Shown here: positions 27,116-43,249 of the stretch, piece after piece
Layout of the letters: every line of letters begins with the position of its first letter
Numbering within the stretch: the first letter of the stretch is position 1
DNA from: Nannobrachium achirus
Taxonomy: Eukaryota > Chordata > Actinopteri > Myctophiformes > Myctophidae
DNA length: 64,000 nt
Assembly: GCA_963921795.1 (NCBI GenBank)
Contig: OY997658.1
Coordinates: forward strand, 33,741,347-33,805,346
Direction of reading: 5' to 3'
Program-made: the position numbers and the translations under genes
The notes under the pieces: generated by a model
The model's database searches: none
The model's input: the letters and a program-made list of their open reading frames with translations, nothing else
Told to the model about the DNA's origin: nothing

Positions 27116-28120
27116 TCTGTACTATGTGTCAGTGTGTCAGTGTGTCTGTCTGTCTGTCTGTCTGTGAGCAGCTAATCTCTGGCACTGTTGGAGTTTCGGT
27201 GTGAAACTTTGCAAGCACACTCCCTAGAGCAGGGGTCTTCAACGTTTTAAGGCCAGGGACCACCAAACTGATGGGGAGATGGAGCAGGGACCCCCTACCT
27301 CGAAGGGTGCGGGTGGGGCAGCAACATATATTGTATATTTTTGTATAAAATTGTGCGTATAAACACGTTATTGTGCATTCAATACTATGCTATTAAAATA
27401 ATAGATTAATATATTCATGCTTTTATTTTAAGCATGCATGTACAAGTGGCCGTACCACTGCCATGTATAAACATATTAACTGAGAACCAATGTCAATACT
27501 ATCAATCTATCACTAACAATCTGTCAATTCAAAAGAGATAGAATCAGGTTTTCTTTTTATATTTAAAGACAAATTTACATTTCTTTCTAAAACCTTTTTT
27601 TTTTTTTCCCAACAATTTCGGGGACCCCCTGCAGTATCCCGTCGCGGACCCCCTGTTGAAGACCCCTGCCCTAGAAGCAAAGGAAAAACCTTTGCCCCAC
27701 ATTTTTCACATCAGCCTTTTATCCGATCGCCACCAGGATGTCGTTTTTTCCCAAACAATTTTTTATATTGGTCCAACAGGTTTTGTCCAAACATCACGCA
27801 TTTCAGTACACATCATCTCTATAGTCATGTGATCAAGACAGATCTGTCCGATTATTCATAATTCCATCCCGATTGATTGGCATGAAGTTTGCAGGAGTGT
27901 AGTGTACGTGGCCCATTTTGAAGAAAATGCCTCAAATCATAAACATAGCACTCGATTTCAGTAAAACTTGCATGCACATCCCCACTAGGCTGAGGAAGAA
28001 ATGCAACCCTTTTCACATTGGCCTATTATAACACCACCAGTTGGCAGATATTTGCAATTTCCTTTTATATTACTCCTACATATTTTGTCCAAACATTGCG
28101 CAAATCGGTACACATTATCT
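27116..28120 (+). mobile_element. Helitron-like copy, split by a hAT element; 3' end lost
   Basis: Starts with TC after an A (A|TCTGTACTATG), then (GTCT)n and GTGAGCAGCTAATCTCTGGC, as in the copy ending at 40292. Later landmarks TTTGCCCCACATTTTTCACA and GCGCAAATCGGTACACATTA belong to the same family. No transposase frame and no CTAG-hairpin end were found. The copy is interrupted at 27230-27668 and butts against a hAT fragment at 28121. Confidence 0.55.
27230..27668 (+). mobile_element. hAT-type element, CAGGGGTCTTCAACG ends, with target duplication
   Basis: CAGGGGTCTTCAACG (27230) and GTTGAAGACCCCTG (to 27668) are inverted ends. The flanking 8-mers CCCTAGAG (27222-27229) and CCCTAGAA (27669-27676) match at 7 of 8 positions. 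The related Helitron-like copy at 40023-40060 continues through ACTCCCTGGATGC without any insertion, which confirms the borders. The 439-bp element has no coding capacity. Confidence 0.9.
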
Positions 28121-28227
28121 AGTGACACGTTGTGAGCTTGTAGATCTCCTGTTTTCACTAGTTTGGGTCCCGGGCAAACATCTAATCTCTCTTTTGGGTC
28201 TAGAGCTAAAATGTTTGGGAACCACTG
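28121..28227 (-). mobile_element. Partial hAT-type element of the CAGTGGTTCCCAAAC family
   Basis: GTTTTCACTAGTTTGGGTCC through TGTTTGGGAACCACTG is the inverted counterpart of positions 2-100. It begins at the middle of the hairpin module (right arm TTGTGAGCTTGTAGATCTCC at 28130-28149), so one side of the element is missing. Confidence 0.7.
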
Positions 28228-28413
28228 CTGTAGGCTATACGAGAGACAGAGATAATTTGATGGCCCGGGGACCTATCAACGTCACACGTCACAACCTATT
28301 AACGGCATTGTGACTATACAACCTCCTCCCCACACACACTTTCAAAACAGAGTTTTAACAAACAAACGTATCATTGCATACACATCGTTGCAGACATTGT
28401 GACATTACAACGC

Positions 28414-29590
<1,177 letters not shown>

Positions 29591-29599
29591 AAAAAAAAT

Positions 29600-30215
29600 C
29601 ACACCCGTGTGAACTGAGCGGTGGTTTACCCACCTCATAGATCATGTGTACCGATTTTTGTGACATTTGAAGAAAATATGTAGGAAAAGGAGCAAAAAGT
29701 GTGTTTTGGAGAAAATTCAAGATGGCGGAAAATCTATCCTGGCGCAAATGGGCGTGGCCTATATGGGGAGATGCGTCTCGACCCAAGGAATCTAGGGAAA
29801 AAAGAATTTAAATTTTCCGATCTACGGTTCAAGAGTTACGGGGCAAAACGTGAAGTGGGCTGTTATAGCGCCACCATGAGGCCGAAGGATGTAATTATTT
29901 TTCGATACATTCTTAAAATCATTATGAATCTCCTCTCTGAGGTTTGAAACTGTAGCTCCTATGCTTTGCGAGAGAAAAATACTTGAAAGTGATTTCTTGC
30001 ATTGTCCCATTATAAGTCAATGGGGACAATTCAGCGTCGTTTTTTGCCGATTACGTCAGCATGGTAAGGCGGATCGGAAAGAAAGTTACTAGCACACCAT
30101 TCCCGACCGAGCCGCACGTTTTGATGTATATATTGCGGGGGTGGCGTAAATGGTGCGGGACTAGTAGCGTGCCGAAGTTTAGGCTACATACAGACACGGA
30201 CGGACGGAAACCCAC
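29600..30215 (-). mobile_element. Helitron-like repeat, CATGGTGGCGCTATA family, reversed
   Basis: Landmarks on the minus strand are GGCCTCATGGTGGCGCTATA, CTTGAACCGTAGATCGG and CACACTTTTTGCTCC, shared with 47673-48555. The part 30060-30180 (GCCGCACGTTTTGATGTATA) is shared in reverse with 44320-44460. It ends in GGACGGACGGAAACC-type repeats comparable to the 5' (GTCT/CCGT)n of the other copies. No coding frame. Confidence 0.55.
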
Positions 30216-31030
30216 ACACACGGCCACGTATAGGAGCGTTGTGACCACCGCTCAAAAATGGTGAGGGAAATATGGAAGGGTGGGGAGGGAAGGAAGAATG
30301 GATGGATGGAAGGAAAGAAGGAAGGCAAAAGAGGCAAGGCAGGCATGCAGGCAGGCAGGCAGGCAGGGGGCCGTCCACACATTACTGCACGCAAATGTGT
30401 GAGGGGCCCCCATGACGGGCAGACGGATGGACAGATGGACGTACACCATGTCGTTTGAAAGTGGAAGCTCCTGTTTTCTTTCTTTTAGGCTTTCATCTAT
30501 CTTATACTGTATAAAATTGGCTAATAGGACGGGGGGACCTCTGATGTCACTCTGACACTGCCATAACCATATAAGGAGTGCAGCGGCAAGGACTCGGGGA
30601 GTGCGGTGCTCGCCATCGAGTAGTTCAAATGTCCAGATGTCCAGAACCGCCGATCCAAACAATATAACCATATATGGGCATTCCAATATATCGGCATATA
30701 TACTGATGACATCAGGGATCTCCATATATGGGCATAAAAGGGACAAGGACTGACAGATACATATCATATATGGTCACAAAAGGGGCACAGGTAGACAGAC
30801 AGAAACAGACATCTCCATACAGTATGGGCACAAAAGAGACACAGACTGATGGGTACAATGGGGACAAAGCCCCCCAACACTGATTCAGACATATTGGTCG
30901 GATCGCCAGTGCGAAGTGAGTGTGTAGTATCCTAAAACAACACACTGTGTATTTCATTGTTATTCATTTCCCATTCCTCTCTACTGTACATCCATAACGG
31001 ATCAGTAGAAGACTTTCATTACTGAACTGC
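30216..31030. repeat. Simple GGAA/GGCA repeats, then CATATATGGGCATA-type repeat fragment
   Basis: GGAT/GGAA and GGCA tetranucleotides at 30290-30367. From about 30640 to 30860 copies of CCATATATGGGCAT (perfect at 30668 and 30722) and CAGACAGA-type blocks match the minisatellite at 58783-59240. Confidence 0.6.
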
Positions 31031-32616
31031 AGCCCAGCAGGAAAAAGCTGGCTACTTCTCACAAAGTAGTTTTGTCCAATAAATCATTTTTGTGTAATTT
31101 TCCCTTTGTTTGCATGCAATGCTGTACCGTCAAAACTTTACCGTGGGACCTTTATCAATTCAAAAAAAGAAAGAAAAAAGGAAAGGGTCATGTATGAAAA
31201 AAGAAAAAGTTAGTACTCAGTAGACATAGTAAATGTACACTTTTGGACTTTGACAGTACAGATTTCACTACAGATTACTTAATTAAAGCCAGAGTTTGGT
31301 GTGGACAGCATGCTGTGATAGACAGTATGGTTACAATCTAGTACTTTCACGACAAGCAACAAGTAAACAATTTTGCAGCTGAACTCTGTATGAGGGTTCA
31401 TTTTGAATTCTTCAAAGTAGGGAAAATGATGTCTCATTTTACACTGTGATGAATGTGTTTAGCTTGGTGTTGGACGTGCTGAAACTGTACACTCACGAGA
31501 GAGTGAGAGAGAGATAAAAATATGTTGAAGGCTTTATGAATCCCTTGCTGCATAATGTGCACAGCTCAAGCTGATGGCGAAATCAAAACTGGATGCTGAA
31601 TGAATTAAAACCAATCATAAAATGCTACAGCCTAGATAAACATTCCCAGGGAAAGCTGAGCACCTCAGCTGTTGTCAAGGCCGGTTCCAACCCCATGGAA
31701 CCGTCTTTTTTACACTTGTCCTCCATCAGTCAGGTCATGTCAATTAAATGGGACTAAGCAACAGTTTTTCAACTGGCAATAAATGTAAACAATTCTTATG
31801 ATCTGATAGTTTAACCTAAAGGAACTCAGTGGGGGCACATTGACATCATCACCAGTCAACAGTAGTCAGTAAGAGAAAGTATATGTGGTAGGTATGTCAT
31901 GTTGACATTAGGATACCAATTTGTTTTATTATTGTTTTATTTCTCTCCAGTTACCACCAATCCTCCAACGCCCTCCGATGTGTACTGTGGAGTCCCTGTT
32001 GCTGACAAACATCATTGTTGACCTGGGGTTGGTGTGGAGACAACCACATGCCTCCTCCGATACACAAGGAGTCGCCTTCCTTTAACTGGACAGCAGTGAC
32101 CTGACCAAACAGCAGGAGTCGCTAATGCAGTCAATCGTCTGTCGTCGTATTTTGTTTGTTGAAGCGCCCGGACAAACTCTAGGCACCACTGCCAGAGAGC
32201 AGACCCTGGTCTCTGTGACATTAATCTGAGTTCCCAGATATATCTCTGGGCCGGAAGTCAGCCCAGCTCAGATTCTGAGTAGCAGGAAGTTGCACAAGTA
32301 TGGGTAACCAGAGGCAAAGATGGAGGAGGTTACCTATGTCTCAAAAAGCCCACGTATCAAGGCAAATCCTCCAAGACTACTGTGACATGTGTTGACTGTT
32401 CTACCTCCACGCCATCCAGTCAGGCACCCCCATAACTACGCTATGCTAGTAGATCTTACCCGTCAGCTCTATCCATTATTCTATAGTCAAGTATTTTAGT
32501 TTCTTTGTGCCCTACCTCGGCTGGGTTTTAGGTGAGCCTGGCTTCCTGGGGGAAGGGATTCACAGGTCTCCACTTATAGTAAAGTACCACAAACCCATAA
32601 TTCACTCCAGTTTCCC
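31031..32616. other. Single-copy-like AT-rich sequence
   Basis: No repeat recognised over almost 1.6 kb except a short GA run near 31498-31514. No coding frame is supported. Confidence 0.45.
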
Positions 32617-32864
32617 ACATTTTTTGTAGTTGTCGGGTGGAAACCTTGTATGTCCAAAAGCGTTCGTTTTGTATTTGTCATTTAAAAAGTGAACTAAATT
32701 AGTGAAAACAGCCGATCTACAAGCACACACATTGTGTGCTTGACTTGTAGATCTGCTGTTTTCACTAGTTTTGTGCGACGACCTTATATGATGAAGCAGG
32801 GCTTTACTTACTACACATTTTAAACCTGGAGATACAAGGTTTCTGCCCGACAGTGACGACATGC
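32617..32864 (+). mobile_element. Short GTTGTCGGG-TIR element, copy 2
   Basis: TAGTTGTCGGGTGGAAACCT and GGTTTCTGCCCGACAGTGAC are inverted ends. The interior holds a full hairpin module and, reversed, the AAGTAAAGCCCTGCTTCATC block also present in copy 1. Length is 248 bp with no coding capacity. Confidence 0.75.
32696..32770 (+). repeat. GATCTACAAGC hairpin module, full, with ACTAGT outer flanks
   Basis: TTAGTGAAAACAGCCGATCT, centre ACACACATTGTGTG, then TTGTAGATCTGCTGTTTTCA and CTAGT. It shows the longest symmetrical flanks, which are shared with the hAT-type copies at 68 and 28121. Confidence 0.9.
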
Positions 32865-33538
32865 AATCAGTTTAGCTGATCCTAAGCCACAGATGGTGGG
32901 AGACCTATCTAGGTGACTTATTCGTGGTGCATTGCGTTAGCCACTACTCAGTGAAAAGCAAAAAGGATGAACTGAGGAGAAAGCCTAGCTTACATGGTAA
33001 CATCAGGTGTTTAACCCCTTAACAAGCCATTGTTCGATTGTCCATATCTTGTCAAAGTTATTCCAGAACTTGGTCCTGCATCCTATTTTAAGAAACGGTT
33101 TAAAGAGGTGCAGCAAGAAAGGCAACAGAAACACTGTGTGCTTTTCATATCACACCAAGTTTACCATATGAACCCGATGCTCTTTAAAAAAAAACAGGAA
33201 TTTGGCTTCTTCTGCACTGACATTACACAATGGTGTCCCATGTCAAACATCTGTCTGTCTCCGCTACTATTACGAGCCAAATGGAAATCAGAAACTTGTT
33301 TTGAAATCTAAGACAAAGCTAACTAAAGCTGCTGGACGTAACCACAAATATATGACTATGAATCAACAGGAAGTCAGAGGGCTTTAACATCAATGTATGA
33401 CTACAACACCCAGCCTATATAAATAGATGCCAGAACATGGGACGCTTAAGACTGAGCAGTGTGTAGCACTGAGTTTGATTGACAAGGCCGATACACTCCA
33501 AATCTCTCGCAGGCACAGAGCAGAGAGCAGAGAGCAGA

Positions 33539-33539
<1 letters not shown>
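32865..33539. other. Non-coding sequence, nothing recognised
   Basis: Single-copy-like. A 93-codon plus-strand frame at 33030-33311 has no domain or splice context. Confidence 0.45.
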
Positions 33540-33603
<64 letters not shown>

Positions 33604-33630
33604 TGTACACACGTGTGCGTGTGTGTGGTG
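33540..33630 (+). repeat. (TG)n microsatellite with GTACAC and CG steps
   Basis: TG array to 33600, then GCGCGTGTACACACGTGTGCG and more TG. Confidence 0.95.
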
Positions 33631-35650
33631 CCACGGTGCTGTGCAAAAGCTAAACTTGTGGCGTCAACTGTCAAGGGCGTGCACCCTAGTCTCAGCCATA
33701 GGAGCCATCTGGGAAGCAGCAGACACGACAATTACTTAAAGCTAAAAATAGAACAAATAAGATGATAATAATCCCATGAAGCAATATGGTGGTTTTGTGG
33801 GCGTTGCTTAATGTTCCACGCTAAGACCCTGAAAACGCTTGCCATTCCACGTAAAAGCGTCACATTGTTTCTCTCAGACGCTCTGACCCCCAGCGACATG
33901 CGCACGTTAGGAACTGTGGGAAGAGCAGATGACCTCTGACCTGGCTTTGAGGAGTCAGTGCGATTGGGGGATTAGTAGAGTATGACACTTTAGCCCAGCC
34001 GCTCTGACCAAATCCCTCTCGTCATAAAGCATCCTCTTCAGTCCGAATGGAGTCGAGGCAAACACTAGCAGTTGGGTTCACCGGAATCTAGGAGTGCAAA
34101 GAACATGAGGGGCTTCAGGGTCAAGTTCCAAACATCTCTCTTAATCTGAGCCTAGGGCCGCAGACAGAAACTCTTACCATCAGGTGCGTTTAAATAATCT
34201 GTGTGCGAGTTGTGAAGGGCATAGGCCAAAAGCATTACCCGAGCATCAGAGTGGAAATATATAGTCATACTTGACGCAGAGACGTAGTGATTCTGCTCCC
34301 TACTGCAGATGTTCATTCATTCAGTTTCGCCATTATAGAAGAATAGAGTGTGGGTTGTGAGTTGTCTAACCTGGCAACCTGACAGCCTCTAATATCCAGC
34401 TCTGCATTCACCAATACATGGCAGTAATTCTCCTCACTTCCTGGAGAGAAGAGACGACTCTCATGACCAAAACGCTTTTCTACCCATGGTATTTGTGTTT
34501 GCTCCTTCTTGCCTGACGTTGGGGGCAATATATTAAAATGGATGAGCCTTTAGCCTGCCCAGTTCAAACAGAGCCAAGCTGGGTTTGCCCAGACCACAAA
34601 AACACACACATACACAAACACATACACACAAAGAAGAGGGTCGACCCCCTCAGAGTCTGTCATTGTTTATCATTGGGAGGGCTAAATGCTGGCAGCGTAT
34701 ATGGGATAAAGTAGAGCACAGAGAGTGGCCATAACTTTATTAGCAGCATGGGAGAGAGAAACCTAGCCTCTAAACCACTAGAACAACTATACCAAAGCCA
34801 AATAACACGCAGTTTAAGAGGAAATACCATGTCTGAATGACAATGCAGTATTCCTGCATGACCGATTAAAAGTTTGAATACAAATATTTTTCGTAGCTTT
34901 GTTTATTTTTTGTAGCTTTGTTTATCTTCTCTCCTAACACAAGATCTATCACGACACAGACGCCAGTTCCCCATCTCACCACCCGTGGTTATATTATACT
35001 GTAGTGTCTCCAACGGATTGCCTTTATCTCATGTACATGCCAAAGCGGAAGGCTGGAAAAAAAATAAAACTGAGGCAGCTCTCGAAGGATATCTGCAAAC
35101 ATATTCACCTCCCAGGGGGGGGGGGCAAATATGCACAGGCTAAGAGACTTAATGCAAAACATATTAAGATATTAAAAGCCTTACACACAGGCCTCCATAA
35201 TGTTAACAGAACCCCACAACATTGATCCTCATAACTTTCCCACAATCCCTTATAAAATGGACATCATCAATCGAAACTAACAGTATGTTAGCTGTAATCT
35301 TTACACACACACGTAAAAGTGCTGCCTGCCTGGACACGGCTGTGTTGGACCTCATCATGTGGTCTGGGCTTTAGTCTAAAACACATACCTATCAGTACAC
35401 GTCGACAAGTTTGCTCTGGCCATCCGTTGGCTACAGGGAAGGTTATCAAGATGTGAGCCCTAATAAGTCTGGGACCTGTGTGAACCCAACCCCAAGGCAC
35501 TGCGGGCTACAAGGCAAACGTCTTGTTCTTGGGAAGAAGCAGGGAAAAGACTTTATCTATCATTATGTGTCATGGGTTTATACACAGCCCGGGGCCACGA
35601 CTGACTGTGCTGATAAAGATAACTCATTCCTGTATGCAGAGTATGTTTTT
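33631..35650. other. 2 kb of single-copy-like sequence
   Basis: Only minor CA-like tracts (34600-34632) and a G-run (35116-35125). No supported gene or repeat family. Confidence 0.45.
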
Positions 35651-35850
35651 AGATAGCTTCACTGATCGGCAGAAAACCTTGTATCTCCATATTTTCTTTT
35701 ATGTAGTTTTATTTTTCAAATAAATACCCATTTTATACAAGCCCGAAATAAGGACGCAAGGTTGAATGTAGTCAAGTCTGTCTGTCTGTTTTTTTTAAAT
35801 ATATTTAATCAATGTTTTCATTGATTAAATATTGAAAACAATATTATAAT
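35651..35850 (+). mobile_element. Fragment of the GTTGTCGGG-TIR family (left end and inner module)
   Basis: CGGCAGAAAACCTTGTATCT matches the family's left-end block, and GTCAAGTCTGTCTGTCTG with AAATATATTTAATCAATG matches the inner module of the copies at 42060 and 50290. No right end was found. Confidence 0.5.
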
Positions 35851-36892
35851 AGAAGTATTAACAAGACACATGTGACTACTACTAAATACTATTTGCACTG
35901 AAAGGCAGGTTCTTTTTGATAATTTCCTGAAAAGTAACGTTTTGTACATACCGAAAGCAAAGCTATGCATTGCTTCATTGCATGGTGAATATACAGTAGT
36001 GCCGATCGGTTCAAAAATGCGTCCAGAGTTATGTTGCTAACTTGCTACTAATCTGTATTTCTCTTGGCGTTAACCTATATTGGCCACTGTTACCAACAAA
36101 AAGGTTACTGTTTTTTTATGTTAAACATTTAATGGTGAAAACTAAAGAGTTCATAACGCTCAAATTCCTTAAACACTAAGAATCCATTAACCTAGGAACA
36201 CAACATAACTAGTGTCTGGGTTACCTTAGAAATGTGTTGATATTTCTTAATGGCGTGATATTTACAATCATGTGGTACATTACATTGGATGGAAAGCCTA
36301 TTTCGACCAATCAAACTGCTCTGCCAAAGCTACCCCTTGTGGAGCAATAAATGTCTAACAGTCAAACATGACTATCATCATAGTCCAAAACAAAAACTAC
36401 AAAAACAATTTTGCTCATGCATGGGTTTCTCCTTATATTGCCTTGTCTTCATGCATATTTGTTCCAATTATCTACAGCGGTTGCGCTTTAGGCTGTCAGG
36501 TAGAACAGAATTTAAAGTCTTTCTCCTGGCCGTTTTCCAAGGTCAGTCCTCCCTGCAGCTCAATCTATAGGAGTCAGAGATCTAGGGGTAAAGGAAGCTC
36601 AGTGTCAGACGCCTGGGATGGGAGAGGGAGAAAGGCGAGCTCAGCTTACCCCAGAGGCTCCAGATAAATCACCTTCTTCTCCTCCGCTACCTCGCTCCCC
36701 GTGTCCTCCAAGACCTCCCGGCATCAACAGCCACAGCTGAGACAAAATACGGCCTGATTCATTAAGACAATACTAAATCATCTTTGTTGCTGGCCCAGAA
36801 AACCACCTTGTGCAAGGACATGAGGACAGAAGTTATCAACTAGCGTATGATAAAAGCCCCCAAAGACGACAGAAAGGCAAGGATATTGATAT
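35851..36892. other. Single-copy-like AT-rich sequence
   Basis: No repeat family or gene recognised. Confidence 0.45.
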
Positions 36893-36907
36893 AAGAGTGA
36901 TAGTTTG

Positions 36908-37108
36908 GGGGCGCCCGCTGGCCTACTGGTCCAGGTGCATACCACTTAGGCATTGCCACACAGGCATGGATGCCTGGCGGCGGCACCAGTTCGATTCCCG
37001 ATCCGGACGACCTTTGCCGCGTGTCACTCCCCATCTCTCCCCCCATTTCCTGTCAGTCTAATGTCCTATCAATAAAGGCATGAAAGCCCATAAAAACACA
37101 TCTTTAAA
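36908..37108 (+). mobile_element. tRNA-derived SINE with 15-bp target duplication
   Basis: An A-box-like GGCCTACTGGTCCAGG is followed by a B-box-like AGTTCGATTCC about 60 bp on (36989), then a tRNA-unrelated body (CCATTTCCTGTCAGTCTAAT) and the tail ATCAATAAAGGCATGAAAGC. Identical 15-bp direct repeats AAGAGTGATAGTTTG lie at 36893-36907 and 37109-37123. This type of tail is common in percomorph SINEs. The copy is full-length in appearance (201 bp). Confidence 0.93.
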
Positions 37109-37123
37109 AAGAGTGATAGTTTG

Positions 37124-37466
37124 TCCTCCTTTTATTAAAATGTTTTGCTGTTAGCGTAATGCATTAAAAGGACATTCATGGTCCCTGGTTACCACATATG
37201 GACTTTCCAGTGCACTCACAAATCTCTACAGATGATATGATGCATATTGCCCATAATTACGAAGCACTGTTTCATTGAAGATAAGAAAAAAAGCAGCCTA
37301 GTGATTAATGTAAAATGTGTTGCTGAACCACTAGCGGTACGATATAATTTTATTTGATGGGCTCTGTGTTTAGTCACTTACCAGATTCATTTTCCACAAT
37401 ATTTTCCACGCCCCAGACTGTAGGTGGTCTCTAGTGAGAGAGAGGGAGACTGATTCCAAACTGCAC
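37124..37466. other. Non-coding sequence, nothing recognised
   Basis: AT-rich single-copy-like sequence. Confidence 0.45.
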
Positions 37467-37488
37467 ACACACGCGCACACGCACACGC

Positions 37489-37551
<63 letters not shown>
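37467..37551 (+). repeat. (CA)n microsatellite
   Basis: CACG-containing start, then pure CA. Confidence 0.97.
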
Positions 37552-39299
<1,748 letters not shown>

Positions 39300-39655
39300 C
39301 AAGTACAATTTTGAGGTATTTGTACTTAACTTGAGTGTTTCCAATTTCCAATACTATTACTTCTACTGATTCAAACATTGTACGTTTACTCCACTACAAT
39401 TATTTGAAAACTTTTAGTTACTAGTCACTTTGTAGATTTTGATTATTACAAAACATACATTAACCACTTCAGCCCTATACATTTCAGCCATTTGAAAATA
39501 GCCGATCTACAAGCTCACATTGTGAGCTTATAGATCTGCTATTTTCAAAAGATTTGTATGCATTTGAAAACTTGAAATGGGCACTCTGCATAAAGAGTAT
39601 TTTTACTTTTGGTACTTTAAGTACATTTTGAGGCCAATACTCGTATAGCCTATAA
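39300..39655 (+). mobile_element. Truncated AAGTA-rich hAT-type element
   Basis: ACAAGTACAATTTTGAGGTA matches the family at 8310, and TACTTTAAGTACATTTTGAG matches the other side. Both terminal repeats are missing. A hairpin module is present at 39488-39550. Confidence 0.7.
39488..39550 (+). repeat. GATCTACAAGCTC hairpin module, minimal form
   Basis: GAAAATAGCCGATCTACAAG, then CTCACATTGTGAG, then CTTATAGATCTGCTATTTTC. The CG-rich centre is absent and the two arms are adjacent. Confidence 0.88.
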
Positions 39656-39889
39656 CTCTATGGTTCTAGCATGCACTGTTCCGTGCCGTTCCTGCGCGTG
39701 CATGTGGGAAATATATTGGCCTGACGGTGTCCGGTCACGTCCGGCCTCGAAAGCACTACTGCTACTACTGGAAATAGAAGCAGCAGCCACCAGGCTACTT
39801 AAATATTTTCTCATCTGCCTTTGCATATCTGACGCCCGTTGTTGTCTCCACCAGCCGAAGGCTGAGGGAGAGTATGTTTTCCCCTCCGT

Positions 39890-40292
39890 CCGTCCGTCCG
39901 TCCGTCCGTCCGTCCGTCCGTGCGTCCGTCCGTGCGTGCGTGCGTCCGTGCGTCCTCGCAGTTTGTGAGCAGCTAATCTCAGTCACCGTTGGCCCGATCG
40001 CTGCCAAACTGAGCACACACACTCCCTGGATGCCAATCTAGAACCTCTGCCCCACATTTTTCAAATCAGCCTCATGGTGGCGCTATAACAGGCCGATTTG
40101 TGTGGCCTGGTTGTTACCAGCTAATCTCCGGCGCCGTTGGCCCGATCGCTGCCAAACTGAGCACACACACTCCCTGGATGCTAATTCAGAACCTCTGCCC
40201 CACATTTTTTAAATCAGCCTCATGGTGGCGCTATAACAGGCCGATTTGTGTGGCCTGGTGGAGACCTGTGCTCGGAAGAGCACTGCTTCTAG
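39890..40292 (+). mobile_element. Helitron-like element with a recognisable 3' end
   Basis: The 3' end has a hairpin GTGCTC-GGAA-GAGCAC (40268-40283), then TGCTTCTAG ending at 40292 and a T, which is the Helitron arrangement (hairpin, CTAG, host T). Upstream lies (CCGT)n (39890-39955) and a roughly 148-bp tandem duplication (39970-40117 and 40118-40262), each unit ending in CATGGTGGCGCTATAACAGG. The 5' end is not clear and there is no coding frame. Confidence 0.7.
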
Positions 40293-40944
40293 TTTTTTCT
40301 TCTTCTTCTTCCTTCATTAATGGGCCCCCTGCGTGTCTAGGCCCCGGTGCAGCGCACTGGCTGCACATACCATATTTACGCCTGTGGCCCTACCACCAGT
40401 CCACCAGCCAACAAAAAGTGTGACTCCTTACCTTCCTTCAAACCCGCCATAAAAGAGCACCTGTCTGCAATTTGCAACTGGACCTAGTCAAGTCTTCTAG
40501 CTTGCCAAAAGAAATGACCCCCCCCCCCCCCCCCACTGTTTTTCTGTAAATAAACCTTTATTGCTCCAAGTATTGATGATTTATTGCACAGTATTTTATT
40601 TGCATATATGCATTGTATGTCTTGATGATTGAATACATTGAAAACAAGCCCTCAGGGCTTTTAGAGTTTCCTTTTTAGCTTTATTGCTATTGTACAACTG
40701 TAACTTTTCGTATTTTTTGCAAACTGTTAATTAGGTGTTCATTCAATCAACCAAACAACCCCCACCCCTGGGGCACAAAACAACACATGGGCCACACAAG
40801 GGGACGAATTACTCAAGACACAAAATGATCAGGAACATTAATAATACTTATGGTTGCAAAAGGCAAAACAACATGGCGTGACATGAAAAGTGGATTCTTA
40901 CATCTCATCATTTCTATTGTCCCTTTGGGTAATTTGTTTGGGCT

Positions 40945-40945
<1 letters not shown>
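40293..40945. other. Non-coding sequence with a C-homopolymer at 40518-40534
   Basis: AT-rich otherwise. Nothing else recognised. Confidence 0.5.

Positions 40946-41014
<69 letters not shown>
40946..41014 (+). repeat. (TG)n microsatellite
   Basis: About 68 bp of pure TG. Confidence 0.97.
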
Positions 41015-41016
<2 letters not shown>

Positions 41017-41794
41017 AGGAGGGTTGAAGGGGTGTTTATGTGTTTCGCCTGACCATTCTTTGAGGGGCAAAGCACCAATGTGGGATTGATTGTTTTCACC
41101 ACTGAGCTCCATCCCAGTAAACCCGCTCACTTACCCAAGATCTCTCGCAATGAGAAGCAGACCTGACCAGGCATCAGTTGTGGTGTAACGACTTCCAGTG
41201 ATTTTGCTCTTAACCCCGGAGCTTGTTTTGAAACCCCCGGGGGGCATCGGAAAATGAAATTCAAGTGCTTTGGAAATCTTTTCTTTTTTCTCTCTTCTCC
41301 CGTTACTCTGGTAAAGAGACATTTGTGTTTCTAGAGGGAGAGAGAGAGAGAGAGAGAGAAAAAGACAGATGTGATGAGCCTGGGTGGGGCTTGAACGAGA
41401 GGTAGCTGTTCCTTAATGGAGAATCGTGTCTCGCTTAGCTAAATTGACCGTGTCTCATCCCTCAATACCTACTGTTCTCATGGGAAGAAATTACCCACTC
41501 ACTCCAGGTGCTTTTGTAGTAACCTCAGAATCTCAGGAATCTCCTGAGCTTTTCCACACGTTGCATTCCTGCCGTAGGAGTGGAGTGGCCGTGCACGCCT
41601 GGATAGTCTTGTCCAACAGCCTGGCAGCAACCAACCATGCCTCAGACTCCCATTGTGTTTTTCACACACCCTGAGCTGGGCAGCTATATTTCATGAGTCG
41701 GAAAGGAAAAGTCATACAATACACAGCTGCAACAAGCCTGCTTGCAAAGCACAGGTCACAATGTTATGATACTGTGAGTGTCTGTGATATACAG
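41015..41794. other. Non-coding sequence with short (GA)n at 41335-41360
   Basis: No repeat family or gene recognised. Confidence 0.45.
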
Positions 41795-42182
41795 CAGTAT
41801 ATTTCTCAATGTTGTAAACAGAGACCCCCAGGGGTCCTTGAGGGGGTTCCAGGGGTCCCCAGAAAAGTTATCTGAGGCCCAAGCTCAGTGTAAATGCATG
41901 GAGGCCCAAGGCTCTCAATTGAAACAAAGGCTTTTGCAGGGCCCGATCACTCTTGAGTTTACATATCGTTGCCGTCTGGCAGAAATCTTGCTGAAACCGT
42001 TATTTTCAGAGAAGAATAGTGAATCCAATATAGTTTTTGAGGCACAATCTCTTAATCTTTAATACATTTTATTGATTAAATATTTATAAAACCCACCGAC
42101 AGACTTAACGACTGTCAACCTGGTGTCCCTACTTTGGGACCACTTAAACCCTATTTCATACTTCAGCTATTCAAAACTTATA

Positions 42183-42223
42183 AGATCACAGCGCGGTGCA
42201 TCACAACGCATTGTGAGCTTGAA
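42183..42223 (+). repeat. Decayed GATCTACAAGCTC hairpin module
   Basis: AAGATCACAGCGCGGTGCAT, then CACAACGCATTGTGAGCTTG. The outer arms are mostly lost. Confidence 0.55.
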
Positions 42224-42231
42224 AAAAATTA

Positions 42232-42407
<176 letters not shown>

Positions 42408-42487
42408 TTTAACAACACAGATATCATTCATATATCAATACATATCAATTGGGGGGTCCTTGACGTACATTTTTTTGAGAACCACTA

Positions 42488-43249
<762 letters not shown>

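Noticed and set aside
36908-37108. tRNA gene
   Set aside because: A- and B-box-like sequences exist, but the body and AATAAAGGC tail plus a 15-bp target duplication show a SINE, and no tRNA cloverleaf was seen.
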